Positions 23,131 to 33,060 of a stretch of 64,000 bases of DNA are shown here, piece after piece. The stretch's first letter is position 1. Each line of letters starts with the position of its first letter. Source of the stretch: Ctenosaura bakeri (Eukaryota > Chordata > Lepidosauria > Squamata > Iguanidae). The DNA lies in contig CAOLHI010000616.1 in the NCBI GenBank assembly GCA_948474755.1, positions 124,001 to 188,000 of the forward strand, read 5' to 3'. Under the pieces are notes generated by a model. That model searched no databases. It was not told the DNA's origin and was given only the letters and a program-made list of their open reading frames with translations. A program made the position numbers and the translations under genes.

Positions 23131-23336
23131 CAAAAGGCACAAGATCCAATCTGATCTTGGGAGCTAAGCAGGGTCAGCCCTGGTTAGTACTTGGGTGGGA
23201 GAGTGCCAATGAGTACCAGGTGCTGTAGGCTATATTTCAGAGGAAGAAACTTGCTATTCCGTGCCTAAGAAAATCCTATGAAATTCATGGAAATATCATA
23301 TAAATCAACAGGCAATTTAAAGCCACATGCACATGC
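23131..23336 (+). mobile_element. 5S-rRNA-derived SINE
   Basis: The head 'tgatcttgggagctaagcag' followed by 'tggttagtacttgggtggga' corresponds to 5S rRNA positions covering the A-box/C-box region. Then come 'gtaccaggtgctgtaggc', a body with 'tttcagaggaagaaacttgc', and a tail ending in 'cacatgcacatgcacac'. It is the direct-strand counterpart of 18722-18968. Confidence 0.88.
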
Positions 23337-23707
23337 ACACGGAGAGATAGAAAGAAATTGAAGCTATATCTCTAAATATAAGATTTCTGCCTTTCCTTTC
23401 AGTACCCCATGAATATGCCCAAAGTATTTGACTTTAAATGAAATCCTAATAGAGTATAAAGTTCAATGAAGTCTACTAGTGAAGAATGTTACCATAGGAA
23501 GAGCACAGTATTGTCACATTTAAAGATCAATTTAAAGTGCCAAGGTTCTGTATATTAGATATTGCCAAAAATTATAGAAGTCTATCATTCTTATTATTCA
23601 TTAACAATGTTCTAGTTATACTATGTGTCATTTATACTTACCTCTGTTTATCATATGTCTGAAAACATCTTTCTTTCTCTCTCTCTCTCTTTCTTTCTTT
23701 CTTATTA
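23337..23707. other. Unassigned DNA with a CT-rich stretch
   Basis: A (CT)n/(CTTT)n run lies at about 23669-23703. No gene recognised. Confidence 0.4.
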
Positions 23708-23995
23708 AAATATTTATATCCCACTGTGTATTATGAAATCACAAGCTCCTAGGGTGGTGTACAGTGAATATTAAAAGATCAAAACAATATAAAACAATAA
23801 GAATAATTTAAACAAACTAAAAGCCTACTACGTTGACAAGTTAAAAACAGGATAAGAAAGTTAACATAATTTAAAGCTATGTATATAAATATATGTAGTG
23901 CAGCTTTTAAGCCCCAAAGGCTTTAGTGTATGACATGTTTTTATTTGGTGCCTAAGTAAAGCATCTATAGTACCCATAAGGCTTCTAAAAGATAT
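23708..23995 (-). repeat. LINE 3' tail (L2/CR1-like), minus
   Basis: Plus-strand order 'tatttatatcccactgtg', 'ctagggtggtgtacagtg', 'caatataaaacaataag', and then 'gccccaaaggctttagtg' with 'ttatttggtgcctaag'. This is the reverse of the 3' UTR seen in L2-type copies. Confidence 0.5.
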
Positions 23996-24004
23996 CTCTT
24001 TTAC

Positions 24005-24190
24005 AGTATTTCACACATTACACCAACAGCCCAGTTCCAATGCATGTCTCAGAAGTAAGTCCCTGTAAGTTTAATTGGTTTTCTTCCCAATTAATTGTGT
24101 AGTTCTCTAGCTGTTTACTGGAGGAAGTCCCACTCAGCTCCAATTCATTGCATTGAAAACCTAAGTGTACATAGGACTGCAGCATTATTA
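24005..24190. repeat. Palindromic interspersed repeat ('AGAAGTAAGTCCC' type), copy 1
   Basis: One arm reads 'gcatgtctcagaagtaagtc', the other 'gaagtcccactcagctccaa...acataggactgcagc'. Related copies lie at 45536-45606 and 60016-60118. The two arms are separated by unrelated text, so this copy carries an insertion or decay. Confidence 0.45.
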
Positions 24191-25225
24191 TTATTTTTGG
24201 TCTGTACTATGGTGGGTGAGTGGTAGTATTTGAATGATTGTAGTAAAGTGACACATAACTGCTATTTCTAGCTCCTACTTAAATAAAATTGCCTGATGGA
24301 TATGACTTATCCTTGTTTGACTGAGGGATATGACTTTTCCTAGTTTCCTGTTTTTTTGAGTCAATTATTCACCCACAAATGTCATTTTTTGCCACTGAAA
24401 GACACCAAGCATTTGTACTCTTAGGGGAGGGGGAGCAGTCTTACAGTCTCTGCTTCTATAGAAAACTCGTAATATTTGAACATTCCTTATGTAGATTTGG
24501 ATTCAGACAGTGGTGAGGGGTTTCAAATCAAGCTGAAGTTGCCTCTGATGAAAGCCATCTAAACTGAAACTCTGAACTGTATGACCAAAAAGTAATACAG
24601 GTGCTCTTTGTCGAGTGACACTGATTGCAGTGTCCCAAGGTTAGCCACAATCCTCAGAAGTACTGAGAAAGGTTAAAAGTTAAGTGAGAAAGGAGCAACT
24701 GTGGAGCCAGCTGGATAAATGTACCACAGCAGTGTCTGGAGACTTGCTGATATTGGAAGGATCAAGAACCAAGAAAAGGGTCATGACAGGCTAGAGGGCT
24801 CACCCAGCCAACATGAGGTCATTCTCTCATCGTAGTGTCTTTTCTCTGATATGCTTTTGATGTTCCTTAAGATCTTTTGTTATGAAGATGGATATTATTA
24901 ACTAGTGACGTGAACAGGGAGTTCTGGCTTTCTTTCACATGTTCATGTTAAGAAGGAAATAATGGAATTATTCATAGATAGTCCCATTGTAAAATGATAA
25001 GGAATATTAAAACAGACCATAAGTCTTTATTCTTAGTATATTAGAATATTAAAAAAATACAGAAAATTATGTAGAAATATTATCACCAATACAATTAACT
25101 CAGGAAAAAAATGGAGCTGGCAATCAGAGAACAATATTCATTCACTTTCTATGAATTCTATCTCCTGTTATAGTCAAAAGAATTTAAGTTAGCATCTTGG
25201 TGTACATTCACCACAGCTCTTTCAT
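24191..25225. other. Unassigned DNA
   Basis: No gene or repeat recognised. Confidence 0.4.
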
Positions 25226-25357
25226 TACTCATTTTTATTATGTGCCTTCAGGTAAACTCTTCTTTATAAAGAACCCGTCATAGGGTTTTCTTGGCAAGAT
25301 TTATTAATAGGAAGTTTGTCAGTACCTTCCTCGTAGGGGGTGTGACTTGCCCAAATT
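25226..25357 (-). mobile_element. Sauria-type SINE, minus, head missing
   Basis: Tail and body are present ('atgtgccttcaggtaaac', 'catagggttttcttggcaag', 'gtgacttgccc'), but it stops before the tRNA-like head. It is joined to a second copy by 'ccaaattattccaaattatt', a 10-bp direct repeat that may be a target duplication. Confidence 0.75.
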
Positions 25358-25365
25358 ATTCCAAA

Positions 25366-25577
25366 TTATTGTTGTGTGTTGTCAAGTTGTTAGCATCACC
25401 CTATCACATGGTTTTCTTGGCAAGTTTAGTTCAGAGAGAAGTTGCCTTTGCCTTTCTTTGAGGCTGAGAGAGAGTGACTTGCCCAATGTAGTGGGTTTCC
25501 ATGGTTGAACTGAGGTTTGAACTTTGATCTCCAGTATCATAGTCCAGAGCTCAAATCACTACGCCATGCTGGCTTTC
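25366..25577 (-). mobile_element. Sauria-type SINE, minus
   Basis: Reads 'ttgttgtgtgttgtcaag', 'tcacatggttttcttggc', 'gaggctgagagagagtgac', 'gggtttccatgg', 'tttgaactttgatctccag' and 'atgctggctttc'. Nearly complete and in the same direction as the truncated copy just before it. Confidence 0.88.
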
Positions 25578-25829
25578 AATACACCAAACACAATACAGTT
25601 TGGTGTAGATTATATGGGAACACTAAACATTTTTTTAAAAACCCCTAAATGTTAAGTTTTCCATAGCAGTTACATTAATGTACCTTTGTATTGGTGGTGC
25701 TATCAAGTCTACTGAGATTTATACTTGATATACCTTAGAGTTCTTTTGGGGGGTTGTGAGTGCTTGTCCACCTTAGCTTAGCACCTCAGCTCTGTCCAAA
25801 CATGCTTTATTAGAATTTTTGCCATTGGT
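25578..25829. other. Unassigned DNA
   Basis: Nothing recognised. Confidence 0.4.
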
Positions 25830-26060
25830 ACTTTGTTGAACAATTTGATCTCATCTGACTTCAACTGAAGCTAAGCAGGCTTGAGACAGGTTAATACTTG
25901 GATAGAAAACCAAAACGGAATAGCAAAGATGTCTGGGTACAGCTAAGAAAAGAATCTTATGTGAAACTCTAAACAGCATCTGCCAGTCAGAATTGACAGT
26001 ATTGGATTAGGTACTAAACAGTATCAGACTCAATGAACAGCTTCTTTTGCTCCTTTTTTC
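25830..26060 (+). mobile_element. 5S-rRNA-derived SINE, longer 3' type
   Basis: A diverged 5S-like head ('tttgatctcatctgacttca', 'gaagctaagcaggcttg', 'ttaatacttggatag') is followed by a 'gccagtcagaattgacag' tail and then 'ttggattaggtactaa...cagactcaatgaacag', a 3' extension not seen in the copy at 23131. Confidence 0.65.
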
Positions 26061-26627
26061 CTAATCAGAACATATATTCACCCCTTGGGTCTTATATATA
26101 TCCTCCTTGCACAGGACCCAAAGTGTGAATGTGTATGTGTTTATAGTTTTGTGTACACACACACACACATATATATATATCCTGCCCTGTACAAGTAACT
26201 GAAATAACCACATATCACTGTTATCGCCATTGCATCATTTAGCAGTAACATCTGAGAAAAGTATGAACACCATGACATAACTGCCAAGTATTGTAAAATG
26301 TGAAAGTCTGAATTAGTTCATTATACAGTGTAAAGATATTATTTGGTAATGTGTTCTTGTGTGGTGCGTGTGCATGCACACATGTGCATGTGCGCATGCA
26401 TGGGTGTAGAGTTTTTTTAAAATTGCTGTGAAAACATATAAACCCTTGTCTCCATCTTTACCTTGTATAATGAAAGCTTCTTTTAAGGACTAGATCTATT
26501 AAGCAGATGAGAGTTTGACAATCAGCTCTAGTGGTTCCAGATTGGGTCCTAAGTGCTTTCTGGGCCCAATGCCATTTTTTTAATTGCTGTGTCTTATTCT
26601 GTTCCTTGCTGATATGTTTCTGATACT
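26061..26627. other. Unassigned DNA with CA/TA and TG/CA microsatellites
   Basis: (CA)n(TA)n lies at about 26154-26181 and an alternating TG/CATG stretch at about 26352-26402. No gene recognised. Confidence 0.5.
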
Positions 26628-26696
26628 CCAGTATGAGTATGACTAACATGATGTAGTAGTTTGTACCAGTATGAGTAACATGATGTAGTAGTTTTA
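26628..26696. repeat. Tandem duplication of about 34 bp
   Basis: 'ccagtatgagta' + 'taacatgatgtagtagttt' occurs at 26628-26665 and again at 26666-26696. The first copy carries a few extra bases. Confidence 0.85.
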
Positions 26697-26929
26697 AGGT
26701 GTTTCCTTACTGGTTAGGCCCTGTTATTAGGAATGTGGAAATCTGCCTCATTCTTATCAAGTATTTCAGTTTTCTACCAGTATTTTCATTGTCTCCAAAT
26801 CTCTTATTTGTCTCCAAGACTTTTTTCTTTACATGGAAATTGATGTACATTTTTGCATGTATTTTTTTAAGTATGTATTTTTACATCCATGTCTGTACAG
26901 ATTTTTAAATGCATGTATTTTTAGCCATG

Positions 26930-27005
26930 TGCATTTAGACATAAGATCCCAGCTGGCAGAAGGTGGAATATAAATGGGAATATAAATTAAATAAATGAAT
27001 ATATA
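26930..27005 (+). repeat. LINE 3' tail (L2/CR1-like)
   Basis: 'gatcccagctggcagaagg' followed by 'tggaatataaatgg' and an A/T run ending 'taaataaatgaata' has the form of a LINE 3' terminus in direct orientation. Confidence 0.5.
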
Positions 27006-27526
27006 ATTTTTTAAAAAAATGTATACAGGATTTTGTATGGATATATCCCAAAATGCATAGCAAGCCTCACAAATGTATGTATTTCTGAGACAATATTTCT
27101 TCTTTTTTATTAGCAGCCCCAGAAATTTGTTAAAAAGAACTTTTCTGTCCTGAAATGCACATCTCATAAATTTCCTTTTCCATCTCATTATAAAACAAAG
27201 ATGCCTTATCCCAAGTACAGGCATGTTCCATCTTTGCTGCTTTTCTCCAGAGCTAAAGATACAGGACAAAACTACAGCTGGAAAATTTTGGGCCCCAGAT
27301 ATTGTAATGACAATATTATCATTGTCCCTATTATCTCTGTCATTGGCATTATTGTTTCACAAAAAAAAAAAAAAAAGTAGCTGCTTGTCCTTGGCTGCCA
27401 TATTTTCCATAGGATGAGAAACCACACTCACTAAACACCAAATTCCCCTGTTTCACAAAGGAGATATTGGTATAAATTCCCTATTCTTTTGTTTTTTGTT
27501 TTTACTGTACTTGATGCAATTTATAT
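27006..27526. other. Unassigned DNA with poly(A) at 27360-27377
   Basis: Nothing else recognised. Confidence 0.4.
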
Positions 27527-28640
27527 CAAGGTATGGGTTTGTCACAGGGTTGTCTCATGCTATTTAATATCTATATAAAGTTACTGGGTGAGATCATTAG
27601 GAGTCTGGGGGGTTTTGTGGGATCAGTATGCTGGTAGTTATTATTATTAGCATCTTGTCATTGGAGGTAGCTGAGGCCAGATATGTGCTGAGCCAGAACA
27701 TGCAAACTGAAGCTAAATTCTCAAAAGATGGAGGCTTTGTGGATTTGTGCTTCTCAGGTAGAGGAACTGGGTAAACAGCCTGCCCTGAATGGAAATGCAA
27801 TCTTCTGGGGTAGCAGGTGTATAACTTGGGAATATTCTCGATCCATCTTTGCCCAAGTAGACTATAGAATCTTAGAGTTGGAAGGGACCACAACTTTAAA
27901 ACAGATTGATTAAAAGACAAAATACAAAAATCTGCAAAACATACCCTAAACAGCACACCAAACCCTCACAATCAATTCCTACAAAACTTGGTTATGGCTT
28001 AAAGGCTTGTCTATCGGGAAAGTCATGGACATTCTTGGATAATCTAGCCATTAGTAGTTTGTGCTTTGGTGACTTCCCAATCAGGCTACTGTAATGCACT
28101 CTAAGTAGGGCTGCCCTTGAAGATGATTCAGTAGACACCACTAGTACAAAAACGCTACAGCTAGATTGTTGACTGATATAGACAGTACATAACACGGATG
28201 TTAAGGAAGTTGCTTTCATAGTTTGATATTGATTCAAGGTGCTGGGAATGACATTCAAAGCCCTAAAAACCTTGGAACCTTGGTATTTGATAGAGCACCT
28301 TTGTTCTGCCTGAGAATTTAGGTCTGCTGGAGGCACTCTCCTGTGTGTCCCACCATTGGGTGATAATACACTGAAGACATGGGAGATGGCCTTCTCACCT
28401 ATGGCACCCCAGTTATGGAATGCCTACCCCTTGGAGGCCCATTTTGCACCAACAATGGATTCATGTGGGATGAATCCAGTGTTTTAACTTTTAATTGTAG
28501 GATATCCTTTTAGCCTTGTTAAAATTATTTGATTGTTTTAAATTGATCTCATCTGCTTAAATCAATTTTATTTGTTGCCCTGAGATCTTGTGATATAGCA
28601 CAGAACATAAATACATAAGAAAGAGAGAAAGAAAGAAAGT
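27527..28640 (+). mobile_element. L2-type LINE, RT-to-3' end fragment, decayed
   Basis: The start translates to GLSQGCLMLFNIYIKLLGEI, matching GVPQGAVLSPMLFNIYMKPLGEI of the L2 copy at 43640-43700. So this copy begins inside the RT domain just before the YADD box. The downstream non-coding match includes 'tgggtaaacagcctgccctg', 'caggctactgtaatgcactc', 'gctgcccttgaag' and 'ttatggaatgcctacccc', in L2 order. A CR1-like 'agaatcttagagttggaagg' piece at 27860 interrupts it. No frame longer than about 120 codons survives. Confidence 0.75.
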
Positions 28641-28696
28641 TAAAGGTCAACATCAGCATCACAAATGGAACAGCTAGGAAACTTGTATGGGTGTTG

Positions 28697-29117
28697 GGCT
28701 CTTTTCACGTGGTATCTGCCATGCGAAAGAGGGCCTGAAGCCTTGTGCGATTGTGAGGAGCAATCTGCATGATGCCCTCAGATTAGTGCAAGGCTCCAGG
28801 GGCCAGCAGGCAATGATCACACACCCTTGCATTTTTGGCTTTCAGCCAAAAATGCTGCACAATCACACATTGCTCCTGGGCCCCGCACGCACTTATCTGG
28901 CATGTAGAGCTTCGGGAGCTGGGCCAGTCATGCTTCCTGTCTCAGTGCAGCCTGGGAAGGTCCCAGGCTGCACTACAAAAGGAAGAGGCAGGGCTCTCAC
29001 GTGAGCAGGAAGCTTGTGTGGAGCTGAAGAAGCAGGGAAGCGAGAGCCTCTCATAAGAGGCTGCTCATGTGATCACCGCACCCCAGTGCCAAGAAAAGGT
29101 AGGATGCAGAAAGGGCC
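28697..29117 (-). mobile_element. GC-rich MITE, family A, copy 5
   Basis: About 421 bp. The left end is diverged (GGCTCTTTTCACGT) and the right end reads GCAGAAAGGGCC. It is reversed, with the hairpin on the left. The donor-like site has decayed: the plus-strand 'acttatctgg' gives CCAGATAAGT on the minus strand, losing the GT. Flanks TTG/TTT are only a near match. It is the most diverged family A copy here. Confidence 0.8.
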
Positions 29118-29139
29118 TTTGTTTAGAACCTGTATGTTG

Positions 29140-29190
29140 TTATTTTTGCATACCTTCAAGTCATTTCCAATTTATGGCTACACACAACTA
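29140..29190 (-). repeat. Sauria SINE tail fragment
   Basis: 'catacc' + 'ttcaagtcatttccaattta' is the BovB-like SINE tail in reverse. Nothing of the body is left. Confidence 0.55.
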
Positions 29191-30052
29191 GATATAATGC
29201 TGTTCAGAACTATAATTGAGATGTAACTTGTCATTCTGTGATCTGAGCCAAACAAAGAAACTGGCAAAATATTATTTTAAATGCATTTGCTGATATTTCC
29301 CCCTGAACTTTCCATGTAAGAGCTTAGGGATTAAGTGAAAATTAGATCTTTTTACTGCAGGTTGCTCTCTAATTCTTGGAAGCCAACTAACTCAAAGAAA
29401 AACAGTTCCTTACAGAACAACAGAAACAGGATGAAGAGCAGGAGGTGTTTTGCCTAAAATGAGAAAGTAAGGATGACAGGGGTGGGGGAGAACACGTTTT
29501 GATGGAGAAAAGTAAATGAAATATAGATTTTGAAGTGGCAGGAAACAGAATGTATGTATTTTCTGGCTGAAATTTGCTTGCAACAGAGGCGGAGTAACTG
29601 ACGTGGAAAAAGTTTTTTTTAAAAAAAATAAAAAAGTAAAGATTGGAAAATTTCCCTTTTGGACATCAACTATGAGCAAGCATGGCCAGTGGACCCATCT
29701 TCTGGGTCCATCTCTGCTATTGGATATTCAAGTGGACTCTGCAACAGTCTTTCCTGATCAAGCATTACCTTGCAACAGTAGCTCATACATGGATACTTTA
29801 CTTATTAGATGACTGCAGTAGACAAAGGCAAATCTTATGATGTAGGGTATAAATATTTTGATAAAGTAAAATAAAATAACTTTTCCAAACTCTAGAGAAA
29901 AAAGGAGGCTTAGACTTCAGAGTGTTGGGGATGCAATGTGATTATTGATTATTATGTAGAACATGGTGGAAAATACCCCAAAATCTTGAGGTTGCATAGC
30001 AGAGGGACAAAAGTGAATCAGGTCTATTCTATCACCTCTGTTTACAGACCAT
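29191..30052. other. Unassigned DNA
   Basis: A T7A8-type run lies at about 29612-29627. Open frames on both strands at 29410-29812 have no recognisable domain. Confidence 0.4.
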
Positions 30053-30521
30053 GGACCTTTTATGCTACACAATTGTAGCACTGTGATTCCACTTTAATTG
30101 CCATGGCCACATCCTGTGGAAACCTAAGAGCTACAGTTTAATAAAGTTCTCTGGCTGAAAATTCTAAATTGTTGTTGTTGATGATGTTATGTGCCTTCAA
30201 GTCATTGCTGACTTATGACAACCCTAAGGTGAACATATCACGGAGTCTTCTTGGTCTAATTTGTTCAGAGGAGGTTTGCCTTTGCTAGCCTCTGAGAATG
30301 AGAGTGTGTGACTTACCCAAGATCACCCAATGGGTTTCCATGGCTGAGCAGGGATTCAGACCTTTGTCTCCCAGTGCTTTAGTCCAACACTCAAACCACT
30401 TTATCATGCTGGCTCTCCAAATACTAAACCTTACTAAACTACAAATCTATAGGATTCCGTAGGATTAGCCGTAGCTGTCAAAGAGGAAAATACAGTTATA
30501 ATTGTGTGCTGCATGAGGGCC
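30053..30521. mobile_element. Palindromic MITE, family B, copy 2, split by a SINE
   Basis: The left arm is 30053-30170 (GGACCTTTTATGCTACAC, 'tgattccactttaat', 'gagctacagtttaataaag') and the right arm is 30418-30521 ('ttactaaactacaaatc', ending 'gtgctgcatgagggcc'). Joined in order they give the family B layout. The intervening 30171-30417 is a Sauria SINE, so that SINE jumped into a resident MITE. Confidence 0.75.
30171..30417 (-). mobile_element. Sauria-type SINE, minus, nested in a family B MITE
   Basis: Full-length copy: 'ttgttgttgttgatg', 'gtgccttcaagtcattgc', 'gaccctaaggtgaac'-like, 'ttgttcagaggaggtttgcc', 'gggtttccatggctgagcag', 'cagacctttgtctcccag', 'atgctggctctcc'. Both sides are family B MITE sequence. 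Confidence 0.92.
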
Positions 30522-30660
30522 TCAGATACCACTTGAGAAAGACCAGCTAACCCAGGCAGAATTAGAACGAGATGGACAGGAGGAAGAAAGGGAGCATCAA
30601 GAGACAGAAGATAACACAACAAAAATTGCCCCTTAAGTCCAGATTCTCTTACTCAACTAT
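30522..30660. other. Short spacer between MITEs
   Basis: Nothing recognised. Confidence 0.4.
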
Positions 30661-31090
30661 GGCCCTTTTCGCACCTTACCTTCATCGCAGCAGTGGGGAA
30701 CGGCGCTCATGTGAGCAGCCATTTGCGCGAGCCGCTCACAGCAGCCCTTCTGCCTCCCGCAGCAGCTTGCCAGTTGCGCAACCGTCACACTAGCGCCCTG
30801 CCCCTTCCTTTCGCAGCACAGTCTGGGAGCTGTAGCTGCACTGGGGGAGGAAGCACAACCAGGCCGGCTTGTTCAGCTCACCGCACACAGGTAAGTGCGT
30901 GAGGGCCCCATGAGCATTGCACAACCACACAGTATTTTCGGCTTAGAGACGAAAATAAGAAAATGTGTGCATGTCCTGCTTTAGGCTCATGAGCATTGCG
31001 TGAGTGGGAGTGTATCGTACAGACTGAAGCTCCCATTTACGCGACGCTCAAGGGGCCCTCGAGCAAAAAAAACTGCGTGCGAAAAGGGCC
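30661..31090 (+). mobile_element. GC-rich MITE, family A, copy 6, TAT target duplication
   Basis: 430 bp with perfect termini GGCCCTTTTCGCAC and GTGCGAAAAGGGCC, flanked by TAT at 30658-30660 and 31091-31093. CAG|GTAAGT lies at 30888-30896. The hairpin has arms around 30990-31012 and 31028-31050. Close in sequence and length to the copy at 35224, so both may be among the younger members. Confidence 0.93.
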
Positions 31091-31892
31091 TATATACTCA
31101 ACTCCAGTCTGATGCTACAGATAGCAATCACCACCAGGAAATAATAACCTTTTCCATAGCAAAACAGATTGAGACTTGGGCACATCTGACACAAAGGACC
31201 CCATCTCCTATAGGACTATATTCAGGCTCATCAGGTTACATGGACATTTTGAAAGTTTATGTGAAAACTACTTTTAGTTTTTTAAGTTATAAAGCGATAT
31301 GCATATCAGTATGTGAGGAAATATGCAAGAGAAGAAGGCAGCAGTCAAAAAGAGTAACTTAATGACCCAGAAAGAAAGAAGGGATGGCTGGAACAGCTAT
31401 CAGCAAGTGACTCAGCAGGAGGGTGCTTTTTTATATATATAGGTTCAAACAGGTTCAGTTCTGCCATCTGACCCTACCACCAACCTCACAGTTTCCCACA
31501 CTTACCCAAAGGAGAGGCTGAGAGTGGAAGGGTTCTGTGGCTGTTAAAGAATCTCAGGGTTGCCAAGATTTTTCTTGAATATAATTTTTGTTGTTGTTCT
31601 GTTATAATAACCACTTTCTGTTGTGTCCATTAGGGCAGAGCATAGAGACAACAGAGAGAGACACAAAAGACATCTCACTTTTTGACCTACTTTCCTCCAT
31701 CATGGGAAGAAAGTAGTAAATTGATTGATGGGCCACACTATGTCTGCTTGGTACATCAGCTCTATAAAAAAGCTACAGATGGGAGTTTTTGGTGGCATTA
31801 TGATGATTTATGTGGGCAGAATGCAGATCATCACCTACCTTGTTTCTTCTCTTGATCTTGGGCTTCTCTTCAGTTTAGGCACGGCTAACTCT
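31091..31892. other. Unassigned DNA
   Basis: No gene recognised; a short (TA) run lies at about 31431-31441. Confidence 0.4.
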
Positions 31893-32072
31893 GGCCATTT
31901 CCGCACTAGCCTGTTATAGTGCGATGATTCCACTTTCAACATCCTCTGGAATCCTGGGGTTTGCAGTTTTGGGAGGAACCAGCCAGCCCCTCCTGAAACT
32001 GCAAACCCCAGGATTCCAGAGGATGTTGAAAGTGGAATCATCACGCTATTACAGGCTAGTGTGGAAATGGCC
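31893..32072. mobile_element. Palindromic MITE, family B, copy 3 (near-perfect hairpin)
   Basis: 180 bp, almost one complete inverted repeat. The left arm is about 31893-31976, the right arm about 31988-32072, with a loop of about 11 bp. Termini read GGCCATTTCCGCACTAG and CTAGTGTGGAAATGGCC. Both strands therefore encode nearly the same peptide (SSGILGFAV), an artefact of the palindrome. Flanks TCT/TAA do not match. Confidence 0.92.
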
Positions 32073-32757
32073 TAAATCTTTTAAAATTGATTGCTTAAAT
32101 GTGAGGTAGATGAATTAACACTATGATGTAAGATACAAAAAGAAGACTTGAATTGCAAAACAAGCTTCCTGAGAGGAATGGATGACTGGGGATACAGCAT
32201 AGTTCTTCAAAGAGGGAGAAACAACAAAAGTGAAATATAGTGGACAGTGTATTCACAAAACACATGTAATGAAAAATAATTGTTCACGTTTAGCATCATG
32301 AGTTGTATACAGATGTGGTCAAACTTTTTTTGGATAGATGGAAAATTTGGGCATAAATTTTGGGCATATAAACTTTTTTAAAATGAATGGAAAAAAATGG
32401 TTTGAAACACTTGAAATCTTTTGATACAATTTTCCACAAATATATGACTATAAGTTAGAGGAGAGCTCAAGGCAGTTTATAGTCTTAAGGTCTGGAGATT
32501 GTAACAAACATGTTCAGTAGGTTTCAAGTGGTACCAGGAAACATGAAAAATGTATTTTGTATGCTCTCTGGTGCCCACTGGACACTTCCTTTTCCACAGT
32601 TGTTCAGAGCATCATCTAGGCCTAAAGCCTATGTGGATCTGTTCTATTGTTTGCCCAGATTTTAGGTTTAGAAAGAGTACATTAGAAGAAAGTAGGACTG
32701 ACAGGAGATGCTGATGGAATGCAACATCATATGGAGCACCAAAGGCTCCAATTCATG
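32073..32757. other. Unassigned DNA
   Basis: Nothing recognised. Confidence 0.4.
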
Positions 32758-33060
32758 TAAATAAGAGAGTGTGACTTGTCTAAAGTCACCCAGTGGGTTT
32801 CCATGGCTGGTCTCCAGAAGCATAGGCTATTTCCACACTACACTGTTACAGTGCTATCATTCCACTTTCAATATCCTATGTAATCCTGGGGTTTACAGTT
32901 TAGGAAGAGGCCTTTAGAATTCTCAGCCAGAGAGCTTTTTGGCCTCAGTAAACTACAAACCCCAGAATTCCACAGTATTTTGGAAGTGGAATAATAGCAT
33001 TGTAACAATGTAGTACGAAAAGGCCCATAGTCTAACACTCAACCCACCACAACACATTTG
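32758..33060 (-). mobile_element. Sauria-type SINE fragment, split by a family B MITE
   Basis: 32758-32824 reads 'gagagtgtgacttgtc', 'gtcacccagtgggtttccatgg' in part, and 'gtctccagaagcata'. 33027-33060 resumes with 'atagtctaacactcaaccc' and 'accacaac'. Without 32825-33026 the text is a continuous SINE segment, so the MITE inserted into the tRNA-like head of a resident SINE. Confidence 0.88.
32825..33026. mobile_element. Palindromic MITE, family B, copy 4, ATA target duplication
   Basis: 202 bp. Left end GGCTATTTCCACACTACACTG; the right end in reverse complement is GGGCCTTTTCGTACTACATTG, with equal spacing to the ACTACA block. Flanked by ATA at 32822-32824 and 33027-33029. Because the target is a known SINE, the empty site can be reconstructed and the 3-bp duplication is well supported. 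Confidence 0.93.

Noticed and set aside
31835..32109. Similar peptides on opposite strands (SSGILGFAV)
   Set aside because: Direct result of the palindromic family B MITE, not a conserved protein.
32758..33060. Reading the family B insertion as having a 4-bp CATA duplication
   Set aside because: Equal spacing from both ends to the ACTACA block places the boundary at GGGCC on the right, which leaves ATA (3 bp).
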